NCBI GenBank assembly: GCA_000198515.1
Contig: FP929140.1
Coordinates: 62,001 to 126,000 of the forward strand
DNA: 64,000 nucleotides
Reading direction: 5' to 3'
From: a gamma proteobacterium HdN1
GTDB lineage: Bacteria; Pseudomonadota; Gammaproteobacteria; Pseudomonadales; Ketobacteraceae
In this document: one piece after another, positions 54,236 to 64,000 of the stretch
Layout of the letters: each line of letters opens with the position of its first letter
Numbering within the stretch: the first letter of the stretch is position 1
The notes under the pieces: model-generated
What the model saw: only the letters and a program-made list of their open reading frames with translations
Database searches by the model: none
What the model was told of the DNA's origin: nothing
Position numbers and translations under genes: made by a program

Positions 54236-54286
54236 GGTTCGAAAAGAGATGGGGTTCGAAAAGAGAGGGGGCTCGAAGAGAGAACC
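54236..54286. repeat. Three tandem 17-bp repeats
   Basis: Units 54236-54252, 54253-54269 and 54270-54286 share gg(t/c)tcgaa(a/g)agaga. The first two differ at a single base or two; the third is more diverged. They lie within the 3' flank of the hybrid kinase gene. Confidence 0.88.
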
Positions 54287-54312
54287 GTAGGAAATGTGGA
54301 TGTGTAGGGGCT

Positions 54313-54340
54313 GAGTGTTGGGTGTTGAGTGTTGAGTGTT
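54313..54340. repeat. Four 7-bp tandem repeats
   Basis: Gagtgtt is repeated four times (the second copy is gggtgtt), ending 7 bp from the hybrid kinase stop at 54348. Confidence 0.85.
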
Positions 54341-54347
54341 GCGAAAC

Positions 54348-56324
54348 CTAGCGGGCGGCGATTTGGGCTAGGCTAGCAGTGCCGTGTGCGCCCTGTTGCG
54401 GTGTGTGGTGATGGTTGTGAACGGTTTTGCAGATCATAGACCTGAGCACAGGTAGATCAATGGGCTTGCTTAGGTAGTCGTTCATTCCGGCTTGGAGGCA
54501 GCGTTCGCGGTCGCCCTCCATCGCATTCGCAGTGACGGCAATGATAGGCAGCGCAGCAAGTGCTGGGTTGGGCAGCGCTCGAATCCTACGAGTGGCTTCA
54601 AAGCCGTCCATAACAGGCATTTGGCAATCCATTAAAATCAGGTCGAACGAGGGTCTGTTCGTGGTTGTATCGCCCAGCCGATCGACACCCTCTTGGCCGT
54701 TGTTGGCGACCTCTACGCTACAGCCCATTTTTTTCAGGTAGCCATTGATCACCATCTGGTTCACTTTGTTGTCTTCGACCACCAAGATGTGCAGCTTAAG
54801 CGTGTCATCGGGCTCGTGTTGGTGGGGGTGGGCAGTAGAAACTGCGGAGCCTGTGTCTGCGGAGCCTTTAATAGTAGGAGGCTGCTTGGTGGATGTGGGC
54901 TCTTTGGTTGAGGAGGGGTGTATCCTCGGGCTACGCTGGTATTCAATGGGGATCCGGATCGTGACTTCTGCGCCACCTTCTGCATGGTTTTGAAAGACGA
55001 TATTGCCCGCGAGTGCCTCGATGATGGTCTTACAGATTGAAAGGCCAATCCCCATGCCGCCGTGCTTTCGGGCAAACCCAGCATCCGCTTGGTGAAACGG
55101 CTGAAAAATCTCGTTCACCAGATGTTCTGGAACACCGCCACCCTGATCGCGTACTGTAATCCAGAGTAAGCCGGCGCCCGACGCAGCGGTCGCGGAGATG
55201 TCTTCTAAACCGAGCTGCACGCGAATGGAGCCGTGCTCGGTGAACTTGATCGCATTGCTAAGAATATGCCGCAAGACGTGTGCGGTATGAAGCTGATCAC
55301 CGATCAGAGTAAAGTCGTGATCGGCGTCTTGTGCGGCGAATCTGCTAGGGTTTGCGTCATTCGTGACCTGCAGTGAAATCTGTTTGATCGCGCACTCATC
55401 GCGTGCACGTGGAATGATTTCGTCTAGCAATTGGCTGATGCTGAAGGGCCCTTTGTTGATCTGGATTCGGCCGTTCAGGAAATCAGAAAACGCGAGTAGA
55501 TCGACAACGGCGAGCAGCATTTCAGCGGCCGCGGCATTGGCTGCGCCGCTGAGCTGCTGTTGTTCTGGCGATAGGCTGGTTTCGCGGAGCAACCCCAGGC
55601 TACCAAGAATGCCGTTCATGGGGGTGCGTAGTTCGTGGCTGAGAGTGGATAGAAACTCGTCACGGGCGCGGTCGCTGCGCGTGATGGCGTTTTTCGCACG
55701 TGAAGAAATCGCAATGGCAAGACCGAGCATTAGCAGTATGACGAGCAACCCCAAGAAAATACCAAGATGGCGGGTGGTTTGCATCGCAGCGCCGACTTGT
55801 TCTAACTCGGTACGATAGTTTTTCAGGCTGCGATCCAAGATTCCGCTCAGTTGTGCGTTTAGCTCTGCTTGTTTGGCGGTTGAGGATTCGATCTGCTTTT
55901 GCAGTTCGTATAGTTTTTCTGGATGCTCGACAAGGGTGTGGGCAATCTGGATCGCATCTTTCCAGTACGCCTTAAATTCGGTGAGGAGGGCCTCGCTGTC
56001 GGTTCGGTTTGCGATATCGCTCTGGCTCGCGGCTTGTAAGCCGGATGCGATGATGCGTGTTTGTGCTTCCGCGTCTTCCACCATGAAGAGGTCTTCAAGG
56101 CTGATGGCGTTGGTGAGCAATGCGCGGAACTGTTCGCAGGCAATTTCGCTACGCCGTAGTTGTTCAATGAGGGGTTGTTTTATTTCAACAATTTCGGTGA
56201 GCCGCTTTTCATTGTTGAGCGCAATGACGAATACGGCCGATACGTAAACGCAAAATCCTATGCTGCCGATCACAGCCAGAACTAGAATCTGCCAACGTAC
56301 TTGATTTGCGGGCGATAAGCTCAC
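54348..56324 (-). CDS. Hybrid histidine kinase with four-helix sensor
   Basis: The 658-residue protein has TM1 (about 10-35), a helical periplasmic sensor (about 40-185), TM2 (about 187-208), HisKA (STLSHELRTPMNGILGSLGL), ATPase (HILSNAIKFTEHG, VRDQGGGVPE, GGMGIGLSIC), a Pro/Ser/Thr linker and a receiver (about 510-630: [33 protein letters not shown]). It has no Hpt domain and ends in a His-rich stretch (HNHHHTPQQ). The start is a GTG at 56324 without a clear ribosome site, so it may be further inside. It is divergent from the PstS-like/beta-barrel pair copy 2. Confidence 0.88.
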   Translation of the reverse strand: MSLSPANQVRWQILVLAVIGSIGFCVYVSAVFVIALNNEKRLTEIVEIKQPLIEQLRRSEIACEQFRALLTNAISLEDLFMVEDAEAQTRIIASGLQAASQSDIANRTDSEALLTEFKAYWKDAIQIAHTLVEHPEKLYELQKQIESSTAKQAELNAQLSGILDRSLKNYRTELEQVGAAMQTTRHLGIFLGLLVILLMLGLAIAISSRAKNAITRSDRARDEFLSTLSHELRTPMNGILGSLGLLRETSLSPEQQQLSGAANAAAAEMLLAVVDLLAFSDFLNGRIQINKGPFSISQLLDEIIPRARDECAIKQISLQVTNDANPSRFAAQDADHDFTLIGDQLHTAHVLRHILSNAIKFTEHGSIRVQLGLEDISATAASGAGLLWITVRDQGGGVPEHLVNEIFQPFHQADAGFARKHGGMGIGLSICKTIIEALAGNIVFQNHAEGGAEVTIRIPIEYQRSPRIHPSSTKEPTSTKQPPTIKGSADTGSAVSTAHPHQHEPDDTLKLHILVVEDNKVNQMVINGYLKKMGCSVEVANNGQEGVDRLGDTTTNRPSFDLILMDCQMPVMDGFEATRRIRALPNPALAALPIIAVTANAMEGDRERCLQAGMNDYLSKPIDLPVLRSMICKTVHNHHHTPQQGAHGTASLAQIAAR

Positions 56325-56551
56325 TACGTTTTAGCCTGCATCAGAAAAATTTCGGTGCCAATTTCTTGAGTCTAGCAGCCGATAGAGCGGGTACAAATTT
56401 ATCGTGTGCTCGTGTTCGCCCTATTCGCATAGCTCGCGCAGCCAGCTCCTTTGAATGTGAGCGATTCATCGCATTGCAGAGTGAAAAAGTGCACCGAAGC
56501 CAAGCCTTGCTACACTGAGCTGTAGGTTCAGTATGAGGAGCGTTATCGCAA

Positions 56552-57046
56552 GTGCTTGGTCGTCGCATAGGATCAATACGCATAGGATCAATAAATTGCT
56601 GTTGTCTCGCGGGGTTGCGCGCGTGGCTGGCGGCTGTTGCCATGTGGGTGTTGTTCCCGTATGAGAGCGTGCGCGCTGATATTGCGGTGATTGTGCATCC
56701 AAGCAACCCGGTTAAATCAATGGATGAGGAGGACTTGCGCCGTATTTATATGGGGCGCATGCGCCTGTTTCCAGGCACTTCTTTGGGTGTCGAAGCAGTG
56801 GATTTGCCGGAGGAGAACCCTCGGTTTGTGGAATTTTACCAATCCCTCACTCATCTTGCGCCGGCCCGCCTGCGCCGTCAGCGCGCGAGTTTTTTGTTCA
56901 GTGGAAAAGGTAGGTTGCCGCGTGTGGTAGAGAGCGAGGCGGAGGTGCTTCGGTTTGTAACCGAATCTCCGGCGGCGATTGGTTATCTCGATAAGAGCCA
57001 AGTGAATGGTGCGGTGCGTGTGGTTGCCGTGGTCAAGGAGGAGTGA
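56552..57046 (+). CDS. Small PstS-like periplasmic protein, copy 2
   Basis: The 164-residue protein has a basic n-region and signal segment (LRAWLAAVAMWVLFPYESVRA, mature DIAVIVHPSNP) and the single-lobe PstS-like domain. Landmarks are MDEEDLRRIYMGRMRLFPG, LRRQRASFLFSGKGRLP and AIGYLDKSQV. It starts at GTG 56552 with gaggag about 11 bases upstream. The first codons contain a 15-bp duplication that encodes RIGSIRIGSI. It is followed 7 bp later by the beta-barrel gene, matching the pair at 35452-37286. Confidence 0.82.
   Translation: MLGRRIGSIRIGSINCCCLAGLRAWLAAVAMWVLFPYESVRADIAVIVHPSNPVKSMDEEDLRRIYMGRMRLFPGTSLGVEAVDLPEENPRFVEFYQSLTHLAPARLRRQRASFLFSGKGRLPRVVESEAEVLRFVTESPAAIGYLDKSQVNGAVRVVAVVKEE
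56564..56593 (+). repeat. Perfect 15-bp tandem duplication at the start of PstS-like copy 2
   Basis: Cgcataggatcaata occurs twice without mismatch (56564-56578 and 56579-56593). It is in frame, just inside the predicted GTG start, and lengthens the n-region of the signal peptide by five residues. Confidence 0.93.
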
Positions 57047-57053
57047 TCCGGTG

Positions 57054-58367
57054 ATGTATATTCGTTTATTCGCTCAATCGGAAACAAATTCTGCTATCAA
57101 GCGAAAGCCCCGTGTGTCGGCGGCGTGGCGGTGGTGGGCTTTTTTGCTGGGCACCGCGTTTTTTGGAGTACCTGCAGCCGTAAGTGCAAAGGTTCAATGG
57201 GATTTTTCGGGGTTTGCAAGCTATGGGGTGGGAAGGCTGTCGGATTCGTCGCTTGAACTGATGAATTATTCAGGGGGGCACTGGAGTTCTCGATCGGATT
57301 CGATTGTCGCATTGCAAGCAATCGCCCAGGTGGGCGATCGCTGGTCGGTAACGGGGCAGGTGGTGGGCAAAGCGTTCTCGTATGACGGCAAAAGTGCTTG
57401 GACTCCTCGCTTGGATTGGCTGTTTGTAAGCTATGAAGCAACGCCTGACTTGCGCCTTCGCGTGGGCCGATTGCGAGCGCCGCTATTTCTATTTTCAGAA
57501 TCTCTGGAGGTAGGGTATTCCTACCCTTGGGTGCGCCCCCCGCTAAACATGTATGCAAATCTCTTGGAACCGTTTTCGAATATCAATGGGATGGATGTTT
57601 CTCTGCAAAAGCCGATTGGGGATGTGGAGAATGAGTTTCGGATGTTTGCAGGAACCGAAAAGGGAAAATACCGTGCTCGTAAGGTTTCTCTGGATCAGTC
57701 CGTTGGTTTTAGCGTGCAGTCTAAGTGGCGTGCCCTGACCTTGCGTTATAGCTATGACTGGTTTCGGGTGAGCATTGATGACCCCTCTTTTGTGCTGCCG
57801 CGCACCTTGTATGCGAATTATGCGGAACGTCTGAATGCGCCGATTTTCTTAGAGATCGCCGATACTTTGCGGTTGGATAATAAGGTGTTCCAATACCATT
57901 CTTTTGGTGCGCAGTGGGAACACGGTGCGTGGATGGTGATCGCGGAACAGTTTTCCACGCAGGGGCCAGATCGTCAATTTTCGTTTGAGAATGACGGGCG
58001 CTACGTGTCGCTCACGTGGCAGATTGGGAATTTTATGCCCTACGTAACGTGGAGTGATTACCGTAGCCAGGTACAGCGCTCGATTAATGGAAGAATTCGC
58101 CATAGTTTCGAGGCGGTGCCGGCAGGTTCTGAGCCTTTACTGGACTTTTTGCGAAATGCCACCATTGCGGGAATGGACGATGTTTCCGTCTATCAGCGCA
58201 GCCGGGCGCTGGGGATGCGCTGGGATTTTATTGATAATGCGGATGTGAAGCTGGAGTTTGAGTATTTCACCGGAATGAAATCTACAGGCCAGATGCTCTT
58301 TGATGACAGTAAGCTTGAACCGGATCATGTGCTGGCAACCACCATCGTGTTTGATGTGGTTTTTTGA
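57054..58367 (+). CDS. Outer-membrane beta-barrel protein, copy 2
   Basis: The 437-residue protein has a long basic n-region, a signal segment (WWAFLLGTAFFGVPAAVSA) and many alternating amphipathic strands. It ends in VLATTIVFDVVF with a terminal Phe for barrel assembly. It shares with copy 1 the block LRVGRLRAPLFLFSESLEVG, followed by GYSYPWVRPP. ATG 57054 is chosen because ggaggag lies at 57037-57043. It is probably a porin-like channel or surface receptor working with the PstS-like protein upstream. Confidence 0.83.
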   Translation: MYIRLFAQSETNSAIKRKPRVSAAWRWWAFLLGTAFFGVPAAVSAKVQWDFSGFASYGVGRLSDSSLELMNYSGGHWSSRSDSIVALQAIAQVGDRWSVTGQVVGKAFSYDGKSAWTPRLDWLFVSYEATPDLRLRVGRLRAPLFLFSESLEVGYSYPWVRPPLNMYANLLEPFSNINGMDVSLQKPIGDVENEFRMFAGTEKGKYRARKVSLDQSVGFSVQSKWRALTLRYSYDWFRVSIDDPSFVLPRTLYANYAERLNAPIFLEIADTLRLDNKVFQYHSFGAQWEHGAWMVIAEQFSTQGPDRQFSFENDGRYVSLTWQIGNFMPYVTWSDYRSQVQRSINGRIRHSFEAVPAGSEPLLDFLRNATIAGMDDVSVYQRSRALGMRWDFIDNADVKLEFEYFTGMKSTGQMLFDDSKLEPDHVLATTIVFDVVF

Positions 58368-58383
58368 TGGGCGGTGGCCTGAT

Positions 58384-59262
58384 ATGCGCTTTTCTGAATA
58401 TTGCGTGCTTAAAATCGAATGCGCCATTAGAAATTGGCGCATTGAGTGGCCCCTTCGCTTGTTCGTGATGGTGTTGGGTGCACTTGGGTGCTTTGGCGGG
58501 GTGCACGCAGAAGCCGGATCTGCTGTAGATGCAGTTGCAGCCTGTCGCGCTGGCGGAGTTGTGATATCCGGCGGTGATACCTATCCGCCTCTTAGCTGGC
58601 GGCGCGGTGATCATCTTGTGGGGGCTTCGGTGGATATGGTGACCGAGATTCTGGCCGGTTTTGGTATTCATGCGAAAGCCGATGAAGGAGGGCCGTGGAA
58701 GCGGGTGTTGTTGCGGGCGCGTGATGGAGAAGTCGATATCTTGCTGGGGGTTCGCAAAGCGCGTGAATACGAGCATTTTCTTGTTTATCTGGAGCCACCG
58801 ATCACGCCTTCCGTGCAAGGGGTTTTTATGCTCAAAGGGCACGAGTTTTCTTATAAAGACTGGTCGGATCTGGAAGGAAAATCGGGCAGCATTACCTTAG
58901 GCACAACCTTTGATAAAAAGTTTGATGCGTTCGCGAAGTCTCATTTGGAATTGCAGCCGGTAAGAAGAATTGAGCAGAACTTTTTTAAGTTGGAAAAACG
59001 TCGCGTTGACTACATGTTGGCCCCGAGCCAACCGACGCAGCTCTATCTCAAGCGATTCGGCTATCAAGACAAAATTGTAGCAGCGCAGGAGCCGCTGATG
59101 ATTCTGGAGGAATACATTGCCATTTCAAAAAAATCGCCGTGCATCCAATTAAAGGACGAAATTAGTCGGGCCATGCGCGCGTGGATCGAGAGCGATCGTT
59201 TTGATGAGGCGATGGAAGCGGCTTTTTTGAACTGGTTTAAGGTTGAGGGCGGCGAGAAGTAG
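58384..59262 (+). CDS. Periplasmic amino-acid-type binding protein (SBP_bac_3)
   Basis: The 292-residue protein has an extended n-region and signal segment (LRLFVMVLGALGCFGGVHA). Its SBP_bac_3 fold shows YPPLSWRRGDHLVGASVDMV, VDILLGVRKAREYEHFLVYL, WSDLEGKSGSITLGTTFDKK and a C-terminal YIAISKKSPC. No permease or ATPase gene is nearby, which favours sensing over uptake. It follows the beta-barrel gene by 16 bp and converges with a hybrid kinase. ATG 58384 gives a plausible signal; a longer in-frame start overlaps the barrel gene. Confidence 0.83.
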   Translation: MRFSEYCVLKIECAIRNWRIEWPLRLFVMVLGALGCFGGVHAEAGSAVDAVAACRAGGVVISGGDTYPPLSWRRGDHLVGASVDMVTEILAGFGIHAKADEGGPWKRVLLRARDGEVDILLGVRKAREYEHFLVYLEPPITPSVQGVFMLKGHEFSYKDWSDLEGKSGSITLGTTFDKKFDAFAKSHLELQPVRRIEQNFFKLEKRRVDYMLAPSQPTQLYLKRFGYQDKIVAAQEPLMILEEYIAISKKSPCIQLKDEISRAMRAWIESDRFDEAMEAAFLNWFKVEGGEK

Positions 59263-59303
59263 AGCTTGGAAGCCTTGTTCGCGTCGCTCGTATGGATGGC
59301 ATT

Positions 59304-61847
<2,544 letters not shown>

Positions 61848-62034
61848 TCCCGTACAGCAAGCCTTGGGTCGCAAAGAGGATGTGGTTTTTAGTCTAGCTG
61901 GGTTCAAAGGGGGCGGTAGGCTAAATTGTGTGCGGTTTGCTCGGATGAACGCCCCGTCACGCGGGTGAAGCAAAGAAATCGGGACGTACAAGTCGGGCCT
62001 GCGATGAGCTGCTAGACTGGCAGTAAGGCAAGCG

Positions 62035-63999
62035 ATGACAGCAAATACGGGCTATAAAATGTATACTCCCGACTATCGGCAGCGTCAGATGCGGCGTTTT
62101 CGGCGCATTTTAAGGCGGTATTTCGGCAGGATCAGCACATCTATGCTGAATGAGGTGCTGAGCGCTTGCGAGTGGATGGAGCTGGAAGGCGGGGAGCTGC
62201 TTTTCGGGCAGGGCGATCCCGGTGATGCGGCCTATTTTCTGATTGCAGGGCGCTTGCGTGCGATTCGTTTCCATCCTGACGGCAGTTTTCGCCCGCTCGG
62301 AGAAATTCGCCCCGGCGAGATTGTGGGCGAGGAAGCTGTTCTGGCGGAAGATCGCCGTGGTGCCATGGTACGTGCTACGCGCGATAGCGTTGTAGTACGT
62401 CTGCCGACGCGCGAGCTGCGTGCTTGGTTTTTGCAGTACCCGCAACTACTGCTTAAAACGGCGCAGTTGATTATCGCTCGAAGTCGCCAAAACACCGGCA
62501 TGCGGTATGTGGAGCATGTTTGCAACCTCGCCCTGCTGCCGCTTTCCGTGGGGGTGGATGTGGCATCGTTCCGCGAGGCGTTCGCGCAGGCGCTTGAGCA
62601 GCTTGGTCGGGTGTTGATCATTTCTGCCCGCGATGTCGATCAAGCCCTCGGTGAGCAGGGCATTGCACAGGTTGGGCGCGGGGATACTGCGCGCTACCGA
62701 CAGCTAAGCGCATGGCTCGATTCGCTGGAGAACCGCTTCGATCATGTCGTCTATTTGGCCGATCCAGCAGATGATGCGTGGACGCAGCGCTGTTTGCGGC
62801 AGGCAGACCGCATTGTGTTGCTTGGGGATGCGCAGCAAAGCCCGAGGGTTGCGGCGTTTGAGCCCAGCTTGATGGCGCAGGCTGCGGCGCGCGGGCAAAC
62901 GGAAGTACTACTGGCGATTCAGCATCCGGCGAGCACAGTGATGCCGGAAAACACGCGAAGCTGGCTTGCAGATCGGCCTTGGGTGAGCGAAGTGGTGCAC
63001 GTTCGGCAAGCCTGCTCGCGCCATTTGCAGCGGCTGGCGCGTATTGCAACGGGCAAGGCGGTGGGCCTTGTGCTCGGCAGTGGCGGCGCCCGTGGTTTGG
63101 CGGCGGTGGGGATTTTGCAGGCTTTAGAAGAGGCGGGCGTTCCGGTGGACAGGGTGGGAGGCACCAGCATTGGTGCGATTATGGCGGCCACTGTTGCTTT
63201 GGATTTGCCGGCTGGCGATGCGGTTGAACTTGCGAGGCAGTCGTTCTCGCAAAACCCAACCCATATGAAGGATTTAAGCCCCTTGCCAATTCTGGCGATT
63301 TATCGCGGCAAGCGCCTTAATGGGCTGCTGCAGACAACCTTTCCTGAGCAGCTGCATATTGAAGATCTCTGGATCAATTTTTTCTGCATCACCAGCAATA
63401 TGGCCAGTAATGGGGAGGTGGTGCACACCCGTGGCCCCGTATGGAAGGCGTTGCGCGCCTCTGCCTCGCTGCCCGGGATTTTTCCCGTGGTGCGCTTGGA
63501 GGATGGCCTGCATGTGGATGGTGCTTTTCTGAATGCGCTGCCGGTAGATGTCATGGCCGCGCGCGGCGTGCATACGATTCTTGCGGCAGATTTTTCTTCA
63601 ATGCCCTCACCTGCTTTGCGGCAAGCGACGGGGGAGGTGGAGGTCGCCGAGGAGCCGTCGCGTTTGCGTGACTATCTGCGCGAACATTTGTTGGGTCAGC
63701 AGGGCCACACATACCCAGTTCCTAATCTGCTTTCCGGCTTGATCCAGAGTTCTTTGATGGCAAGCTCGCAACGTTCATTGCGCGCTCGGGCTGAGGCCGA
63801 TGTTCTCTTTGCGCCGGACTTGCAGCGCTTTGAGTTGCTTGGCTGGCATTGCTTCGATGATTTGGTTGCGATTGGATATAAGCACGCCCAGAAGGTGTTG
63901 GCGGATCAGTCACGCGGGGGTTCGGAGCCTTCTGTGATGCGTTCTTTGCGAGCACTTTCGTCCACGCGATCGCCCTCGCCCTTTCAAGAAGATCGCTGA
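62035..63999 (+). CDS. NTE-type patatin phospholipase with cyclic-nucleotide domain
   Basis: The 654-residue protein has an N-terminal cNMP-binding domain (about 30-145: [39 protein letters not shown]). A middle region (about 150-340) resembles that of neuropathy-target-esterase proteins. The patatin domain (about 345-520) has the oxyanion loop [15 protein letters not shown], the nucleophile elbow GGTSIGA (Ser) and [13 protein letters not shown] (Asp of the dyad). It probably hydrolyses phospholipids or lysophospholipids at the inner membrane, perhaps under nucleotide control. A second Met eight codons in is an alternative start. The stop lies one base from the window edge. Confidence 0.92.
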   Translation: MTANTGYKMYTPDYRQRQMRRFRRILRRYFGRISTSMLNEVLSACEWMELEGGELLFGQGDPGDAAYFLIAGRLRAIRFHPDGSFRPLGEIRPGEIVGEEAVLAEDRRGAMVRATRDSVVVRLPTRELRAWFLQYPQLLLKTAQLIIARSRQNTGMRYVEHVCNLALLPLSVGVDVASFREAFAQALEQLGRVLIISARDVDQALGEQGIAQVGRGDTARYRQLSAWLDSLENRFDHVVYLADPADDAWTQRCLRQADRIVLLGDAQQSPRVAAFEPSLMAQAAARGQTEVLLAIQHPASTVMPENTRSWLADRPWVSEVVHVRQACSRHLQRLARIATGKAVGLVLGSGGARGLAAVGILQALEEAGVPVDRVGGTSIGAIMAATVALDLPAGDAVELARQSFSQNPTHMKDLSPLPILAIYRGKRLNGLLQTTFPEQLHIEDLWINFFCITSNMASNGEVVHTRGPVWKALRASASLPGIFPVVRLEDGLHVDGAFLNALPVDVMAARGVHTILAADFSSMPSPALRQATGEVEVAEEPSRLRDYLREHLLGQQGHTYPVPNLLSGLIQSSLMASSQRSLRARAEADVLFAPDLQRFELLGWHCFDDLVAIGYKHAQKVLADQSRGGSEPSVMRSLRALSSTRSPSPFQEDR

Positions 64000-64000
64000 A

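Larger units (their letters stand above)
53834..54347. other. Repeat-rich 514-bp intergenic region
   Basis: This is the longest non-coding stretch in the window, lying upstream of the small anchored protein and downstream of a hybrid kinase. It holds three separate short tandem arrays (53885-53938, 54236-54286, 54313-54340), a 14-bp perfect palindrome (54184-54197) and AT-rich DNA around 53995-54025. No open frame with a ribosome site is convincing. A small RNA cannot be excluded. Confidence 0.5.

Noticed and set aside
56533-56664. Alternative ATG start at 56533 for the PstS-like protein
   Set aside because: It is in a different frame and ends at a TGA after about 43 codons. The GTG at 56552 gives a continuous signal peptide and domain.

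Overview
The window looks like chromosomal DNA of a free-living, respiring gammaproteobacterium. The evidence is gene content and order: a FadI-type thiolase, oligopeptidase A next to a YheV-type zinc ribbon, a purE-tsaC-hemF-aroE run, DprA, a YtfE/RIC-type iron-sulfur repair protein and HMG-CoA lyase. No rRNA, tRNA, transposase, integrase, phage gene or CRISPR array was seen, and the genus cannot be fixed from the sequence alone. Layout: 1-6193 holds the tail of an unknown gene, a 27-residue-repeat protein, fadI, a small secreted protein, an APH/AAA kinase fusion and dprA. 6198-15993 is one tightly packed minus-strand operon (diguanylate cyclase, c-di-GMP phosphodiesterase, receiver-phosphodiesterase, periplasmic sugar-type binding protein, PAS histidine kinase), which reads as a ligand-sensing c-di-GMP circuit. 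16069-22752 is housekeeping (DUF4424 protein, yheV, prlC, aroE, hemF, tsaC, purE). 23117-28261 has a solute-binding protein, mvaB, a quinone oxidoreductase, an AI-2E family permease and a CBS protein. 28493-32566 is a hemerythrin-tailed chemoreceptor, a receiver-TPR protein and a small kinase. 32590-38519 has a two-RCK potassium channel with a small membrane partner, OsmC, a PstS-like small protein with a beta-barrel protein, an SRPBCC protein and a thioesterase. The central feature is at 39275-47943: two translationally coupled NRPS-like genes (1246 and 1643 residues). Their condensation, adenylation and thioesterase-like domains have lost catalytic motifs, while both carrier domains keep the phosphopantetheine serine. 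The reading frames are fully open. This looks like a conserved pseudo-assembly line rather than a working peptide synthetase, and it is my best candidate for an undescribed system. 47947-52501 couples a YfiR-domain hybrid kinase to a receiver-GGDEF-EAL protein. 52875-53833 is the RIC protein and a small protein with a PEP-CTERM-like tail. 54348-61847 is a second PstS-like/beta-barrel pair plus a binding protein, flanked by two hybrid kinases. The window ends with an NTE-type patatin phospholipase. A second theme is short tandem duplications (15-22 bp, two or three copies) at many gene boundaries. The window is also very rich in signalling: four histidine kinases with transmembrane sensors, a small soluble kinase, three receiver-output proteins, and four GGDEF and/or EAL proteins (one cyclase, one phosphodiesterase and two receiver proteins).
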